DNA from: JBFJKD01 sp041600415 | GTDB lineage: Bacteria > Pseudomonadota > Gammaproteobacteria > Pseudomonadales > Porticoccaceae | DNA: 47,682 nt | NCBI GenBank assembly: GCA_041600415.1 | Contig: JBFIKF010000009.1 | Coordinates: 1 to 47,682, forward strand | Reading direction: 5' to 3' | Part shown: one piece after another, positions 1 to 8,670 of the stretch | How the letters are laid out: every line of letters begins with the position of its first letter | Position numbering within the stretch: position 1 is the first letter of the stretch | Notes under the pieces: generated by a model | What the model saw: the letters and a program-made list of their open reading frames with translations, nothing else | Told to the model about the DNA's origin: nothing | The model's database searches: none | Position numbers and translations under genes: made by a program

Positions 1-1
1 A

Positions 2-1138
2 GCATTTTTGAACACCTGTACCCATCGCGGCAATCAGGTGTGCCATGCGGACAGCGGCAATGCCCGCTCATTTGTGTGTAACTATCACGGCTGGGTGTTT
101 GGCACCGACGGCAGTCTGGTGGATGTGCCCCTCGAAGAACGTTGCTATCACAACAATCTGGATAAAAGTGAGCACGGACTACCCCAGGTGCGGGTGGAAA
201 CATTTCGCGGTTTTGTGTTTGGCTGCTTTGACGAGTCGGCGCCTTCCCTGGAGGAATATCTGGGTGAATTTGCCTGGTATCTGGATACTTTTATGGTGGG
301 TGCCGGTGGCGGTGTGGAATTACTCGGGCCGCCGTTGAAATCGACCCTCGACTGCAACTGGAAAGTTCCGGTGGAAAATTTTATCGGCGATGGTTATCAC
401 GTCGGCTGGACCCATGCAGCAGGGCTCAACATGATCGGTGGTGAGCTGGCGGGGCTGGCTGGCAATCGCGCCGATTTGCCTTTTGATGATCTGGGCTTTC
501 AGTTTACGACGCGCCATGGGCACGGCTTTGGCGTTATTAACGGTGCGGCTGCTGGTCTCCACATAAAACGGGAAGGATACGACAAGTTTCTCAAAGAAAC
601 GGGCCCGCTGGTGGCTGAAAAACTCGGTGCCGAGCGCGAGCATCTGTATCAGGGCCATTGGAACACCTCGATTTTTCCCAATACCTCGTTTTTGTATGGC
701 ACTAATACCTTTAAAACCTGGCATCCCCGTGGGCCACATAAAATCGAAGTGTGGACCTGGACCTTGGTGCACAAAGATATGGATGACGCTACCAAGCGCT
801 CCGTACAGCGCGAAGCGATCCGTTCATTTGGCACCGCGGGCACCCTGGAAAGCGACGACGGTGAGAATATGATGACCTGCACCCACAGCAACCGGGGCCG
901 TGTGGCGCGCAAGGGCAGAATGAACTCGTCTATGGGCCTTAACTACGAGGGGCCCCATCCCAAATATCCCGGTATTGTGGGCTCGAGTTTTATTGGCGAA
1001 ACGTCGTACCGGGGCTTTTACCGTTTTTGGGCGGAGATTATGGCCGCCGAAAGCTGGTCGGATATTAGAAAAAATGATTCCAGTTGGGACGAGATCTGGA
1101 AGAATCGGAATTTTTGGAAAGATCGGGGCGTGGTCTGA
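2..1138 (+). CDS. Ring-hydroxylating dioxygenase alpha subunit, PAH/naphthalene type (5' partial)
   Basis: This is the catalytic large subunit of a Rieske non-heme iron dioxygenase, which adds O2 to an aromatic ring to give a cis-dihydrodiol. The frame is open from base 2, so the true start lies left of the window. Only the second half of the N-terminal region is missing, because the Rieske motif is visible (CTHRG, then CNYHGW about 18 residues later). The catalytic iron site follows as NFIGDGYHVGWTH, with the third-ligand Asp in ESDDGENM. The stretch HWNTSIFPNTSFLYG and the GPHPKYPG segment recall the naphthalene/phenanthrene (NahAc/PhdA) branch rather than the benzoate branch. Its beta subunit is at 2406, separated from it by a LigAB-type ring-cleavage enzyme. 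No ferredoxin or reductase gene is adjacent. Class is certain; the substrate is inferred. Confidence 0.93.
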   Translation, partial: AFLNTCTHRGNQVCHADSGNARSFVCNYHGWVFGTDGSLVDVPLEERCYHNNLDKSEHGLPQVRVETFRGFVFGCFDESAPSLEEYLGEFAWYLDTFMVGAGGGVELLGPPLKSTLDCNWKVPVENFIGDGYHVGWTHAAGLNMIGGELAGLAGNRADLPFDDLGFQFTTRHGHGFGVINGAAAGLHIKREGYDKFLKETGPLVAEKLGAEREHLYQGHWNTSIFPNTSFLYGTNTFKTWHPRGPHKIEVWTWTLVHKDMDDATKRSVQREAIRSFGTAGTLESDDGENMMTCTHSNRGRVARKGRMNSSMGLNYEGPHPKYPGIVGSSFIGETSYRGFYRFWAEIMAAESWSDIRKNDSSWDEIWKNRNFWKDRGVV

Positions 1139-1188
1139 GACAGGTTTAGAGAGTGACATAAACGATTAACACACCAGGGAGATAGTCA

Positions 1189-1473
1189 GTGAGTATCAAT
1201 GCTGTGGAAAAAGTGTTTTGGGAATTTGGTAACGATCCGTCGCGTATAGGTCTATTCCGCGCCAACCCGGGCGAATATCTTGCGAGTTACAATCTTACTG
1301 ATTCCGAGCGGGAAATGGTGTCAGCGGTGGATTTAAAGGCGTTGGCCGACGCGGGGGTCAGTACCCTGTTAACCATGATGGTGTGGCCGTTGCTGAATGG
1401 GCCGGAAGGCATGCCCTTTGTTTATCTGGAACATATGAACGGCGGCAAAATGCCTGCCCCGCCCGGCGCGTGA
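1189..1473 (+). CDS. LigA-like small subunit of a type II extradiol dioxygenase
   Basis: A 94-residue all-helical LigA-domain protein, the small (alpha) subunit that caps the active site of LigAB-type extradiol ring-cleavage dioxygenases. Recognisable features are the FRANPGEYLASYNLTDSE stretch and the adjacent LigB-type catalytic subunit at 1573. The start is GTG, preceded by an AGGGAG Shine-Dalgarno. Length is nearer to carbazole-type CarBa (about 90 residues) than to protocatechuate LigA (about 139). It sits between the dioxygenase alpha gene and the LigB gene, consistent with one transcript. Whether the substrate is a mono- or bicyclic catechol cannot be read from this subunit. Confidence 0.85.
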   Translation: MSINAVEKVFWEFGNDPSRIGLFRANPGEYLASYNLTDSEREMVSAVDLKALADAGVSTLLTMMVWPLLNGPEGMPFVYLEHMNGGKMPAPPGA

Positions 1474-1572
1474 TAGACATAAATGATAATTTTTGTGTAT
1501 TTTTCAGCGAAAAACTAAATCGGGCCGCCTGCCAGACGGCAGCGGTTGATACGTGCAAACAGGAGCATCGAT

Positions 1573-2406
1573 ATGGCACAGCTAGTAGCGGGTTTTTGTA
1601 TGCCCCACGACCCTTTAATGAGCGCCAGTCCGCAGATTAATCAACAGGACAGCGCCGACAATATTCTCGCCGGTATGGCCGACGTGCATCAGCGACTGGT
1701 GGCGGCGAAGGTCGATACGGTCATCGTAGTCGGCGATGATCACTACACTATGTTCGGACCCCATTGTTTGCCGCAATATCTGATTGGTATTGGTGATCTG
1801 GAGGGGCCGGAAGAGGTCTGGTTGCAAATTGAGCGCTATAAATTTGCCAACAACACGGCGCTGGCGGAACACATTATGAACTATGGTTTCGATAACGGAT
1901 TTGACTGGGCGGTGGCGAAATCACTGACCGTCGATCACGGCACGATGTTGCCCATTCACCTGTCGGTTAAACCTCGGGAAAGCGGTATGCAGGTTATACC
2001 CGTGTACACCGCCGCCGGTGTTACGCCGTTATTGCGGCCGCGACGTGCGTATCAATTGGGCGAAATGATGGGCGCCGCAGTGCAGGCATGGCACAAGGAT
2101 GAGCGGGTGGCAATCCTCGGTACCGGCGGTATCAGTCACTGGGTGGGGTCGGCGCAAATGGGGCGGGTCAATCAGGAATTTGATCAGATGGTGCTCGGCC
2201 ATGTGGCGGCAGGCAACGCCGAGGCATTGATTAACCTCAGTGACGAGTATGTGATTGAAAATGGCGGCAATGGTGCGCTGGAAATTCGCAACTGGCTGGT
2301 GGCCATGGGAGCTATGCAGGCCAGTGGTGCCGAATTGCTGTGTTACGAACCCATTCCAGAATGGATTACCGGTTGTGGCATTGCCGAACTGAAGGGTGCC
2401 GCCTGA
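1573..2406 (+). CDS. LigB-type extradiol ring-cleavage dioxygenase catalytic subunit
   Basis: A 277-residue catalytic beta subunit of a class III (LigAB) extradiol dioxygenase, which opens a catecholic ring next to the hydroxyls using Fe(II). The Fe-binding His12 (CMPHDPL) and His57 (VVGDDHY) match LigB His12/His61. The GISHW motif supplies the catalytic His, and a Glu in GALEIRNW matches the third iron ligand. The ATG at 1573 has an AGGAG eight bases upstream; an in-frame ATG 27 bases earlier has no such site. The stop overlaps the next start (ATGA), indicating translational coupling with the ring-hydroxylating beta subunit. Relatives include protocatechuate 4,5-dioxygenase, CarBb and other bicyclic-catechol cleaving enzymes; the NahE-like gene downstream favours a bicyclic substrate. 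Confidence 0.88.
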   Translation: MAQLVAGFCMPHDPLMSASPQINQQDSADNILAGMADVHQRLVAAKVDTVIVVGDDHYTMFGPHCLPQYLIGIGDLEGPEEVWLQIERYKFANNTALAEHIMNYGFDNGFDWAVAKSLTVDHGTMLPIHLSVKPRESGMQVIPVYTAAGVTPLLRPRRAYQLGEMMGAAVQAWHKDERVAILGTGGISHWVGSAQMGRVNQEFDQMVLGHVAAGNAEALINLSDEYVIENGGNGALEIRNWLVAMGAMQASGAELLCYEPIPEWITGCGIAELKGAA

Positions 2407-2900
2407 TGGCACACGCGAGCGCTATGGCCGACGCTTCTGCGTTGCGCTACGAAGTGGAGGAGCTACTGTACGACTACGTGCAGACCATCGATGACGACCG
2501 TCTCGAAGAGTGGCCAGATTTTTTTGTGGACGATTGCGAATACAGCATTATTCCGCGGGAAAATACTGATCTAAATTTGCCTGCGGCGATTATATTTTGC
2601 GATAGCAAGGGTATGTTGCACGACCGTATCGTGGCGTTGCGCAAGGCCAATATCTATCCCGAACACTACAGTCGGCATATCGTCAGCAATATGCGCGTCA
2701 CCGCAGCGCAGGATGGAGTGATTCACGCCGAGGGCAATTATCTGGTACTACAAACCCGTATGGACGGCGATACTAAAATTTATAACGCCGGAAAATACGT
2801 GGACGAAATCGTGCGCGTGGACGGCCAGCTTAAATACCGGAAAAAGACCTGTATTTTTGATACCCACCGCATTCAGACGCTGCTGGTAACACCCATTTAA
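2406..2900 (+). CDS. Ring-hydroxylating dioxygenase beta subunit
   Basis: A 164-residue small subunit (SnoaL/NTF2-like fold) of an alpha3beta3 Rieske dioxygenase, giving structural support to the alpha subunit. Family signs are YDYVQTIDDDRLEEWPDFF near the N-terminus, then a GMLHDRIVALRKANIYPEHYSRHIVS segment, and KKTCIFDTHRI near the C-terminus. The ATG overlaps the upstream LigB stop as ATGA. The matching alpha subunit ends 1.27 kb upstream, so the pair is split by the two extradiol dioxygenase genes. Sequence flavour is close to terephthalate/salicylate-type beta subunits as I recall them, while the alpha looks PAH-type; I cannot score that mismatch here. Confidence 0.88.
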   Translation: MAHASAMADASALRYEVEELLYDYVQTIDDDRLEEWPDFFVDDCEYSIIPRENTDLNLPAAIIFCDSKGMLHDRIVALRKANIYPEHYSRHIVSNMRVTAAQDGVIHAEGNYLVLQTRMDGDTKIYNAGKYVDEIVRVDGQLKYRKKTCIFDTHRIQTLLVTPI

Positions 2901-2923
2901 CTTTTCGCGAACAGGAAAAAAGC

Positions 2924-3709
2924 ATGAGCGCATCAAGATTTTCTGGTAAGTCCGTGATCGTGACCGGCGCGGCTCAGGGTATTGGCCGCGCCTGTGCGCT
3001 ACGCTTTGCCGCGGAGGGCGCCCGCGTAACCGTGGCGGACAGGGCGCAGGCGCAGGCGCAGCAGGTGCTGGCGGAAATCGAAGCGGCTGGGGGCGAGGGT
3101 CGCGTTAGCATTGTCGATCTGGAAACCAGCGCGGGTGCACGGGAATTGATGGAGCAGGTGCAAGAGGCCTATGGTCGCATCGATGTGTCGGTCCACAACG
3201 TGGGTGGCACCATCTGGGCGAAACCGTTCTGGGAGTATCCTGACGAGCAAATTGAAAAGGAAATTCAGCGCTCCCTGTGGCCGACCCTGTGGTGTTGCCG
3301 GGCGGTTATCCCCTACATGATGAAACAGAAAGCTGGAGCCATCGTTAATGTGGGCTCGGTCGCGACACGAGGGATCAACCGGGTGCCCTATTCCGCCGCG
3401 AAGGGGGGAGTGCAGGCTATCACCACCTGTTTGGCCATGGAACTGGTGGATTACGGGGTGCGGGTTAATTGCGTGGCGCCCGGTGGGGTGGATGTCGGCG
3501 AGCGGGCTATCCCGCGCAATGTGAGTGCGTTGACCGAAGTGGATCGCCTCGGCATGCAGGGGGTATACGATCAGACGTTGCGGGATACACCCATGCAACG
3601 CTTTGGTACTCCGGACGAAGAGGCGGCGGCGATCACCTTCCTCGCCGCTGATGAGGCGTCCTACATTACCGGGCAAACCCTGTATGTTGCCGGGGGTGGG
3701 ATCGGCTAA
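2924..3709 (+). CDS. BenD-like cis-dihydrodiol dehydrogenase (SDR)
   Basis: A 261-residue short-chain dehydrogenase. The Rossmann glycine motif GAAQGIG is at residues 16-22, and the catalytic Ser and YSAAK are in SVATRGINRVPYSAAK. The stretches NNVGGTIWAKPF-like, RRSLWPTLWCCRAV-like and ATRGINRVPYSAAKGG match BenD, the NAD-dependent 1,6-dihydroxycyclohexadiene-1-carboxylate dehydrogenase, much better than the NahB/BphB dihydrodiol dehydrogenases. BenD enzymes rearomatise a carboxylated cis-diol with loss of CO2. An AGGAAAAAAGC ribosome-binding region precedes the ATG. It lies 23 bases behind the dioxygenase beta gene, so it most likely acts on that enzyme's product. Family confident; substrate inferred. 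Confidence 0.88.
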   Translation: MSASRFSGKSVIVTGAAQGIGRACALRFAAEGARVTVADRAQAQAQQVLAEIEAAGGEGRVSIVDLETSAGARELMEQVQEAYGRIDVSVHNVGGTIWAKPFWEYPDEQIEKEIQRSLWPTLWCCRAVIPYMMKQKAGAIVNVGSVATRGINRVPYSAAKGGVQAITTCLAMELVDYGVRVNCVAPGGVDVGERAIPRNVSALTEVDRLGMQGVYDQTLRDTPMQRFGTPDEEAAAITFLAADEASYITGQTLYVAGGGIG

Positions 3710-3731
3710 GAGCCGTCCGGTAAATGCGTGA

Positions 3732-4148
3732 TCAGTTGGCGGAATCCAAAGCTTTGGCCTTGCCCCACACCCATACCCCGGTGGCGATGATAACCACATG
3801 AATCACCAGGGTGATCACGGCCAGCGGCACCGCCTCATAACCCATGGCGCTGTAGATGTCCCAGATTCCAAACAGGGTTTCCGTCAGTAGCACAATGGGA
3901 ATCAGCGCGGCGTAGTAGCGCCGCGGTTGGCGCGAACCGACCAGTAGTACCACGCCAATGGCGGCGAGACCGAGACCCACGATCAGCCAGGCATCGAGCA
4001 GCAACTGAAATATGGGTTCACCCTGATAGAGTTCGACGCCGGGGTACATGCCGGCTAGCTGCGGGCCCCACACCGAGGGCCACAGCAACAACAGATTCAG
4101 TAAGTAAAAAATGCCGATTGAGATCATCCAGATGCGCAGCGCTTTCAT
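3732..4148 (-). CDS. Small four-helix membrane protein in catabolic cluster
   Basis: A 138-residue protein with four hydrophobic segments, at about residues 5-25, 48-70, 78-98 and 108-130. There is no catalytic motif. It is encoded on the opposite strand between the cis-diol dehydrogenase and the hydratase-aldolase genes, and its start faces the aldolase promoter region. An AGAACC-like weak ribosome-binding site precedes the ATG. Small BphX-like membrane proteins occur in some biphenyl/PAH operons and this could be one, but I recognise only the general build. A role in uptake or membrane association of hydrophobic substrates is speculation. Confidence 0.75.
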   Translation of the reverse strand: MKALRIWMISIGIFYLLNLLLLWPSVWGPQLAGMYPGVELYQGEPIFQLLLDAWLIVGLGLAAIGVVLLVGSRQPRRYYAALIPIVLLTETLFGIWDIYSAMGYEAVPLAVITLVIHVVIIATGVWVWGKAKALDSAN

Positions 4149-4267
4149 AGGTTCTCCGTTTATTTTAAGTACAGTGATGATAAACTACTCAATTACAATT
4201 TAAATCGTCGTGAGTGTCCATAGGCAATTCCGGCGCAGTAACCAGATCACTTAACAGGAGCGATTCC

Positions 4268-5254
4268 ATGGCAAATCAGGGCTTACTACAGATTAGCGAT
4301 ATCAAAGGCGCATGGGCGATTATCCCTACGCCCGCGAAAGAAGGGGCGAGCGACTGGCGCATGACGGATACCCTCGATCTCGACGAAACCGCGCGGGTGG
4401 TGGATGAGTTAATCAAGTCGGGGGTGAATGGCATTTTGTCCATGGGTACGTTGGGGGAGTGTGCGACGCTGACCTGGGACGAAAAAAAGCGATTGATGAC
4501 GACCATGGTGGAGAGCGCAGCGGGCCGCGTGCCAATTTTTGTGGGTACCACGGCACTCAACACGCGGGATACCATTGAGCAAACCAAGTTTGCCTACGAT
4601 ATCGGCGCCGATGGCACCATGCTGGGAGTGCCGATGTGGTGCGCGCCGAGTACCGATGTGGCGGTACAGTTTTACAAGGATGTGGCGGGGGCGGTACCGA
4701 ATATGAATATCGCTATCTATGCCAATCCAGAAGCGTTTAAATTCGATTTTCCGCGTCCTTTCTGGGCCCAGGTAGCGCAGTTGCCCCAGGTGGTAACGGC
4801 AAAATATATTGGTGTTGCGACCCTGGCGCTCGACCTGATGCTGACCCAGGGCAAAATCAAGTTTCTGCCTATCGACTTTGATTACTATGCGGCGGCGCGT
4901 ATTGATGAATTTGTGGACGCGTTCTGGAGCAGCGGCGCGGTCTGTGGTCCGACGGTGACCCTCAAGTTGCGTGATCTGGTGGACGAAGCTCGTAAAACTG
5001 GCGACTGGAGTAAGGCCAAGGCGTTTAGCCAGCGGCTTGCGCCTACGGCGGCACCGCTATTTCCAAACGGCAGCTTCAAGGAATTTTCAACTTATAACAT
5101 CGGGTTGGAGAAGGAGCGTATGAATGCGGCGGGGTGGATGAAAGCCGGTCCGGTACGCCCGCCTTATCATATTGTGCCGGAGCAATATCTGGCGGGTGCC
5201 CGCCAGTCCGGTGAAATGTGGGCAGCCATTCATCGCGAACTGAGCAACGGTTAG
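4268..5254 (+). CDS. NahE/PhdJ-like hydratase-aldolase
   Basis: A 328-residue class I aldolase of the dihydrodipicolinate synthase family, specifically the trans-o-hydroxybenzylidenepyruvate / 2'-carboxybenzalpyruvate hydratase-aldolase branch. These enzymes hydrate the ring-cleavage side chain and split off pyruvate, leaving an aromatic aldehyde. Diagnostic stretches are GVNGILSMGTLGECATLTWDEK, IAIYANPEAFKFDFPRPFW and the Schiff-base lysine in VVTAKYIGV near residue 180. The C-terminal FSTYNIGLEKERMNAAGW also matches. The ATG at 4268 follows AACAGGAGCG; an in-frame GTG/ATG further up has no better site. Length agrees with NahE (about 330). Presence of this enzyme implies that the ring-cleaved compound retains a second ring. 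Confidence 0.92.
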   Translation: MANQGLLQISDIKGAWAIIPTPAKEGASDWRMTDTLDLDETARVVDELIKSGVNGILSMGTLGECATLTWDEKKRLMTTMVESAAGRVPIFVGTTALNTRDTIEQTKFAYDIGADGTMLGVPMWCAPSTDVAVQFYKDVAGAVPNMNIAIYANPEAFKFDFPRPFWAQVAQLPQVVTAKYIGVATLALDLMLTQGKIKFLPIDFDYYAAARIDEFVDAFWSSGAVCGPTVTLKLRDLVDEARKTGDWSKAKAFSQRLAPTAAPLFPNGSFKEFSTYNIGLEKERMNAAGWMKAGPVRPPYHIVPEQYLAGARQSGEMWAAIHRELSNG

Positions 5255-5302
5255 GCGAGGAATTAGTTATCCTGCCATGTTGGCTTAAGGGCTTATCCTA
5301 GA

Positions 5303-6214
5303 GTGGCCGCCGATCGTGCGGCCCATATCAAGGCCATGATCCTGCTTAACACTACCTGTCTGTTGTGGGCCGGTAATCTGCTGTTTGGGCGTATGTTGCG
5401 GGAGTCCATTGGCCCCCTGTTTATTGTGGCGGTGCGCACCCTGGTGGGTAGCCTGGTGTTCGCTGCGGTGATCTGGTTTTTTGGGCGGCGGGATCTGTAT
5501 AAACGCATCACCGACTGGCCCGCCGTGCTGGGCATGGGCCTGTGTGGCGTTATTCTGTTTCAGGTGCTGTTTTACTACGGGCTGCGTTACACCACGGTTT
5601 TTAACGCCAGTATTATCAACAGCTTTATTCCTATGGCCACCGCGCTGATGGCGTTGTTCTTTTTTGGTGAGCGGTTGCGTTGGAATCAATGGCTGGCGGT
5701 ATTGACCACCATAGTCGGCATTGGCTGGATTATGGGTAAGGGTAGTATCGAGGCATTACTGACCCTGCGCTTTAATGTGGGCGACTGGTTGATTCTCGGT
5801 GCGGTGTTTTCCTGGGCCATCTACAGTATGTTGGGTAAGCGTCTAATGGGGCAGCTGACCGCGATGGAGGTTACCGCCCTGGGGATGATGGTTGCGCTCC
5901 TGCCGGTTCTACCGCTGGCGGTTTGGGAAAGCACTGCGATTACGCCGCACATCGACAGTTTTGTGGTGTTCGCGCTGGCGTTTATCTGTATCGGCCCAAC
6001 CATCCTGTGCCTGTTCTGGTGGAACCGGGGCGTACAACTCATCGGTCCGGCTCACGCCTCCATTTATATGAATCTCATTCCGATCTACGCCGGTGTCATG
6101 TCGTATTTCTTTCTGGGCGAACCCCTCGGCAACTATCATCTGGTGGGCGGCGCCATGGTGGTGGGTGCCAGTTTTTATGTGGGACTGTCCGCGATTCGCC
6201 GAGGCCATTCCTAA
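5303..6214 (+). CDS. DMT-superfamily (EamA) transporter
   Basis: A 303-residue inner-membrane protein with about ten transmembrane segments arranged as two EamA repeats. Typical motifs are ALLWAGN-like at the start of repeat one and FLGEPLGNYHLVGGAMVVGA at the end of repeat two. Members move metabolites or drugs, often as exporters. The start is taken as GTG at 5303 with an AAGGGCTT region upstream; ATG at 5336 is an alternative that would shorten the N-terminus by eleven residues. It is co-directional with the aldolase, 48 bases behind it, so it may carry an aromatic pathway substrate or aldehyde/acid product. That role is inferred from position only. Confidence 0.88.
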   Translation: MAADRAAHIKAMILLNTTCLLWAGNLLFGRMLRESIGPLFIVAVRTLVGSLVFAAVIWFFGRRDLYKRITDWPAVLGMGLCGVILFQVLFYYGLRYTTVFNASIINSFIPMATALMALFFFGERLRWNQWLAVLTTIVGIGWIMGKGSIEALLTLRFNVGDWLILGAVFSWAIYSMLGKRLMGQLTAMEVTALGMMVALLPVLPLAVWESTAITPHIDSFVVFALAFICIGPTILCLFWWNRGVQLIGPAHASIYMNLIPIYAGVMSYFFLGEPLGNYHLVGGAMVVGASFYVGLSAIRRGHS

Positions 6215-6241
6215 TCGCCTCGGCGCACCAACTCGCATGTT

Positions 6242-7237
<996 letters not shown>

Positions 7238-7267
7238 GGTAAATAGCCTTATAACGGAGGGTGAAAG

Positions 7268-7750
7268 TTAATCGACCACGATTTGCGCGTAGCGCCCCTG
7301 GTAAAAGCCGAGGGGTTTACGCTCTTTTTTATCGAACGCGACTACACGACCCACGATAATCACATGGTCGCCGCCCTCATAGCGCATTTCGGTTTTGCAT
7401 TCAAAGCGCGTCATGTAATCGTCCAGCAACGGCACGTTGCCACTGCTTTTGCTGTAATTGAGTTCGCCGAATTTATCGATTTCCTTGGTGGCGAACAGAG
7501 TGGATACGTTTTCCTGGCCGCTGTGTAGCACGTGTATGGCAAACTCGGTTGCTTCGTTAAAGGCCTCAAAGCTGTTGGCGTTGCGGGCTACGCTCCACAA
7601 TATTAGCGGTGGATCGAGGGATACCGAGGAAAAACTGTTCGCTGTCATACCCACGGGTTCGCCGTTCGGGTCGCACGCGGTTACAACGGTTACGCCGGTG
7701 GGAAAGCCGCCCAGGGCGGTACGAAATTCACGTGGATCGATCGCGGCCAT
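7268..7750 (-). CDS. HpaC-like flavin reductase
   Basis: A 160-residue flavin reductase-domain protein that would supply reduced FMN/FAD to a two-component monooxygenase using NAD(P)H. Family signs are RTALGGFPTGVTVVTACDPNGEPVGMTANSF, LDPPLILWS, and the closing GDHVIIVGRV and PLGFYQGRY. The ATG at 7750 is preferred; an upstream in-frame start would add twelve residues but has a weak ribosome-binding site. It lies between the AcuI-like and GST genes on the same strand. The only flavin-dependent two-component monooxygenase in the window is the HpaB-like protein at 36630, about 29 kb away; whether they are partners is unknown. Confidence 0.88.
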   Translation of the reverse strand: MAAIDPREFRTALGGFPTGVTVVTACDPNGEPVGMTANSFSSVSLDPPLILWSVARNANSFEAFNEATEFAIHVLHSGQENVSTLFATKEIDKFGELNYSKSSGNVPLLDDYMTRFECKTEMRYEGGDHVIIVGRVVAFDKKERKPLGFYQGRYAQIVVD

Positions 7751-7848
7751 AATGTGGTTAGACTCCCTCAAATGGTGGTGTGGCAAGCGCCAGATAATAC
7801 AGAGTTGGTCTCAATAAAGCGAACCGCTGGCTTACGGAAGCCCATAGA

Positions 7849-8484
7849 TCAGGGGTTAGCCAGCACGGCGGGACGTTGCGCAATGCGCTTGTACCACGCT
7901 TGCAGATGCGGGCAATTATCCGGAATCGAGGTTTTGATCCACCCGGCAAAATCGCAGGTCACCAGTGTCGTAATATCCGCTACGGAGTAAAAGTCCCCGG
8001 CCACATATTCGTTATCGGCCAGACGTTGGTCGAAATCCGCGAAAAAATTTTGCAGACGCGCCTTGCCGCGCTCCGCCAGCTCCGGAATTTGCGGGTAGCC
8101 GTGGGGTCCCACCACGGCGCGCTCCGCAAATCCGGGAGTCGTATTACGAAAGGCGTCGGCGACGGCCATTAAGCCGTTCATGGCGGCGAGGTGATCCCAC
8201 ATTTCCACACAGGCTTTTTGTACCGGTGTTGAGCCCAGCAGCGGCGGGTTGGGATGGGTTTCCTCAAAATAGCGTTGAATGCCGCGAATCTGGCTGATAC
8301 AGGTGCCGTCGTCCAGTTCCAGCATAGGCACATCGCAGGCGGGATTTTTGGCGCGGTATTGCGGTGATAACTGTTGTCGCTGCATCATGTCCACGGTGAC
8401 CCGTGGAAGATCAAGGCCTTTCTCAGCGAGGAAAATATTGACGCGCCGAGGGTTGGGTGCTTTTGGAAAGTCATAGAGTTGCAT
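7849..8484 (-). CDS. Glutathione S-transferase family protein
   Basis: A 211-residue cytosolic GST. The N-terminal thioredoxin-like domain runs MQLYDFPKAPNPRRVNIFLAEKGL through VPMLELDDGTCISQIRGIQRYFE. The C-terminal helical domain contains the YSVADITTLV motif that marks the N-capping box. In the family the VPMLEL and the following Ser/Gln-Ile region bind glutathione. The ATG at 8484 has GGAG eleven bases upstream. It is the first gene of the minus-strand run with the flavin reductase and AcuI-like genes. GSTs are common beside aromatic-catabolic genes, where they detoxify electrophiles or open epoxides; no specific substrate can be assigned. Confidence 0.88.
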   Translation of the reverse strand: MQLYDFPKAPNPRRVNIFLAEKGLDLPRVTVDMMQRQQLSPQYRAKNPACDVPMLELDDGTCISQIRGIQRYFEETHPNPPLLGSTPVQKACVEMWDHLAAMNGLMAVADAFRNTTPGFAERAVVGPHGYPQIPELAERGKARLQNFFADFDQRLADNEYVAGDFYSVADITTLVTCDFAGWIKTSIPDNCPHLQAWYKRIAQRPAVLANP

Positions 8485-8670
8485 GGCGGGACTCCACGGG
8501 CTCATCCATTATTTATGGCGTCGCTATCAAGTGCCACAAACTGTGAGGCGTAAGGTTGTTGACTGAAGATTCCACAATATAGCACAGTGGTAAAACTACG
8601 CTCCATGGGGCGGTTAAATACCGCTGTCGAATACTCTACTATGGCGGTTCGGGTACAACGGAATACCATT

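Noticed and set aside
320..772. Minus-strand open frame opposite the dioxygenase alpha gene
   Set aside because: Opposite strand of a well-supported gene; no motif.
1189..2406. Protocatechuate 4,5-dioxygenase (ligA/ligB) as the exact identity
   Set aside because: The small subunit is too short for LigA and the downstream hydratase-aldolase suits a bicyclic substrate, so I kept only the family name.
2999..3799. Long minus-strand open frame of 266 codons opposite the BenD-like gene
   Set aside because: It lies opposite a clear SDR gene and its translation has no recognisable domain; it is a by-product of GC-rich codon use.
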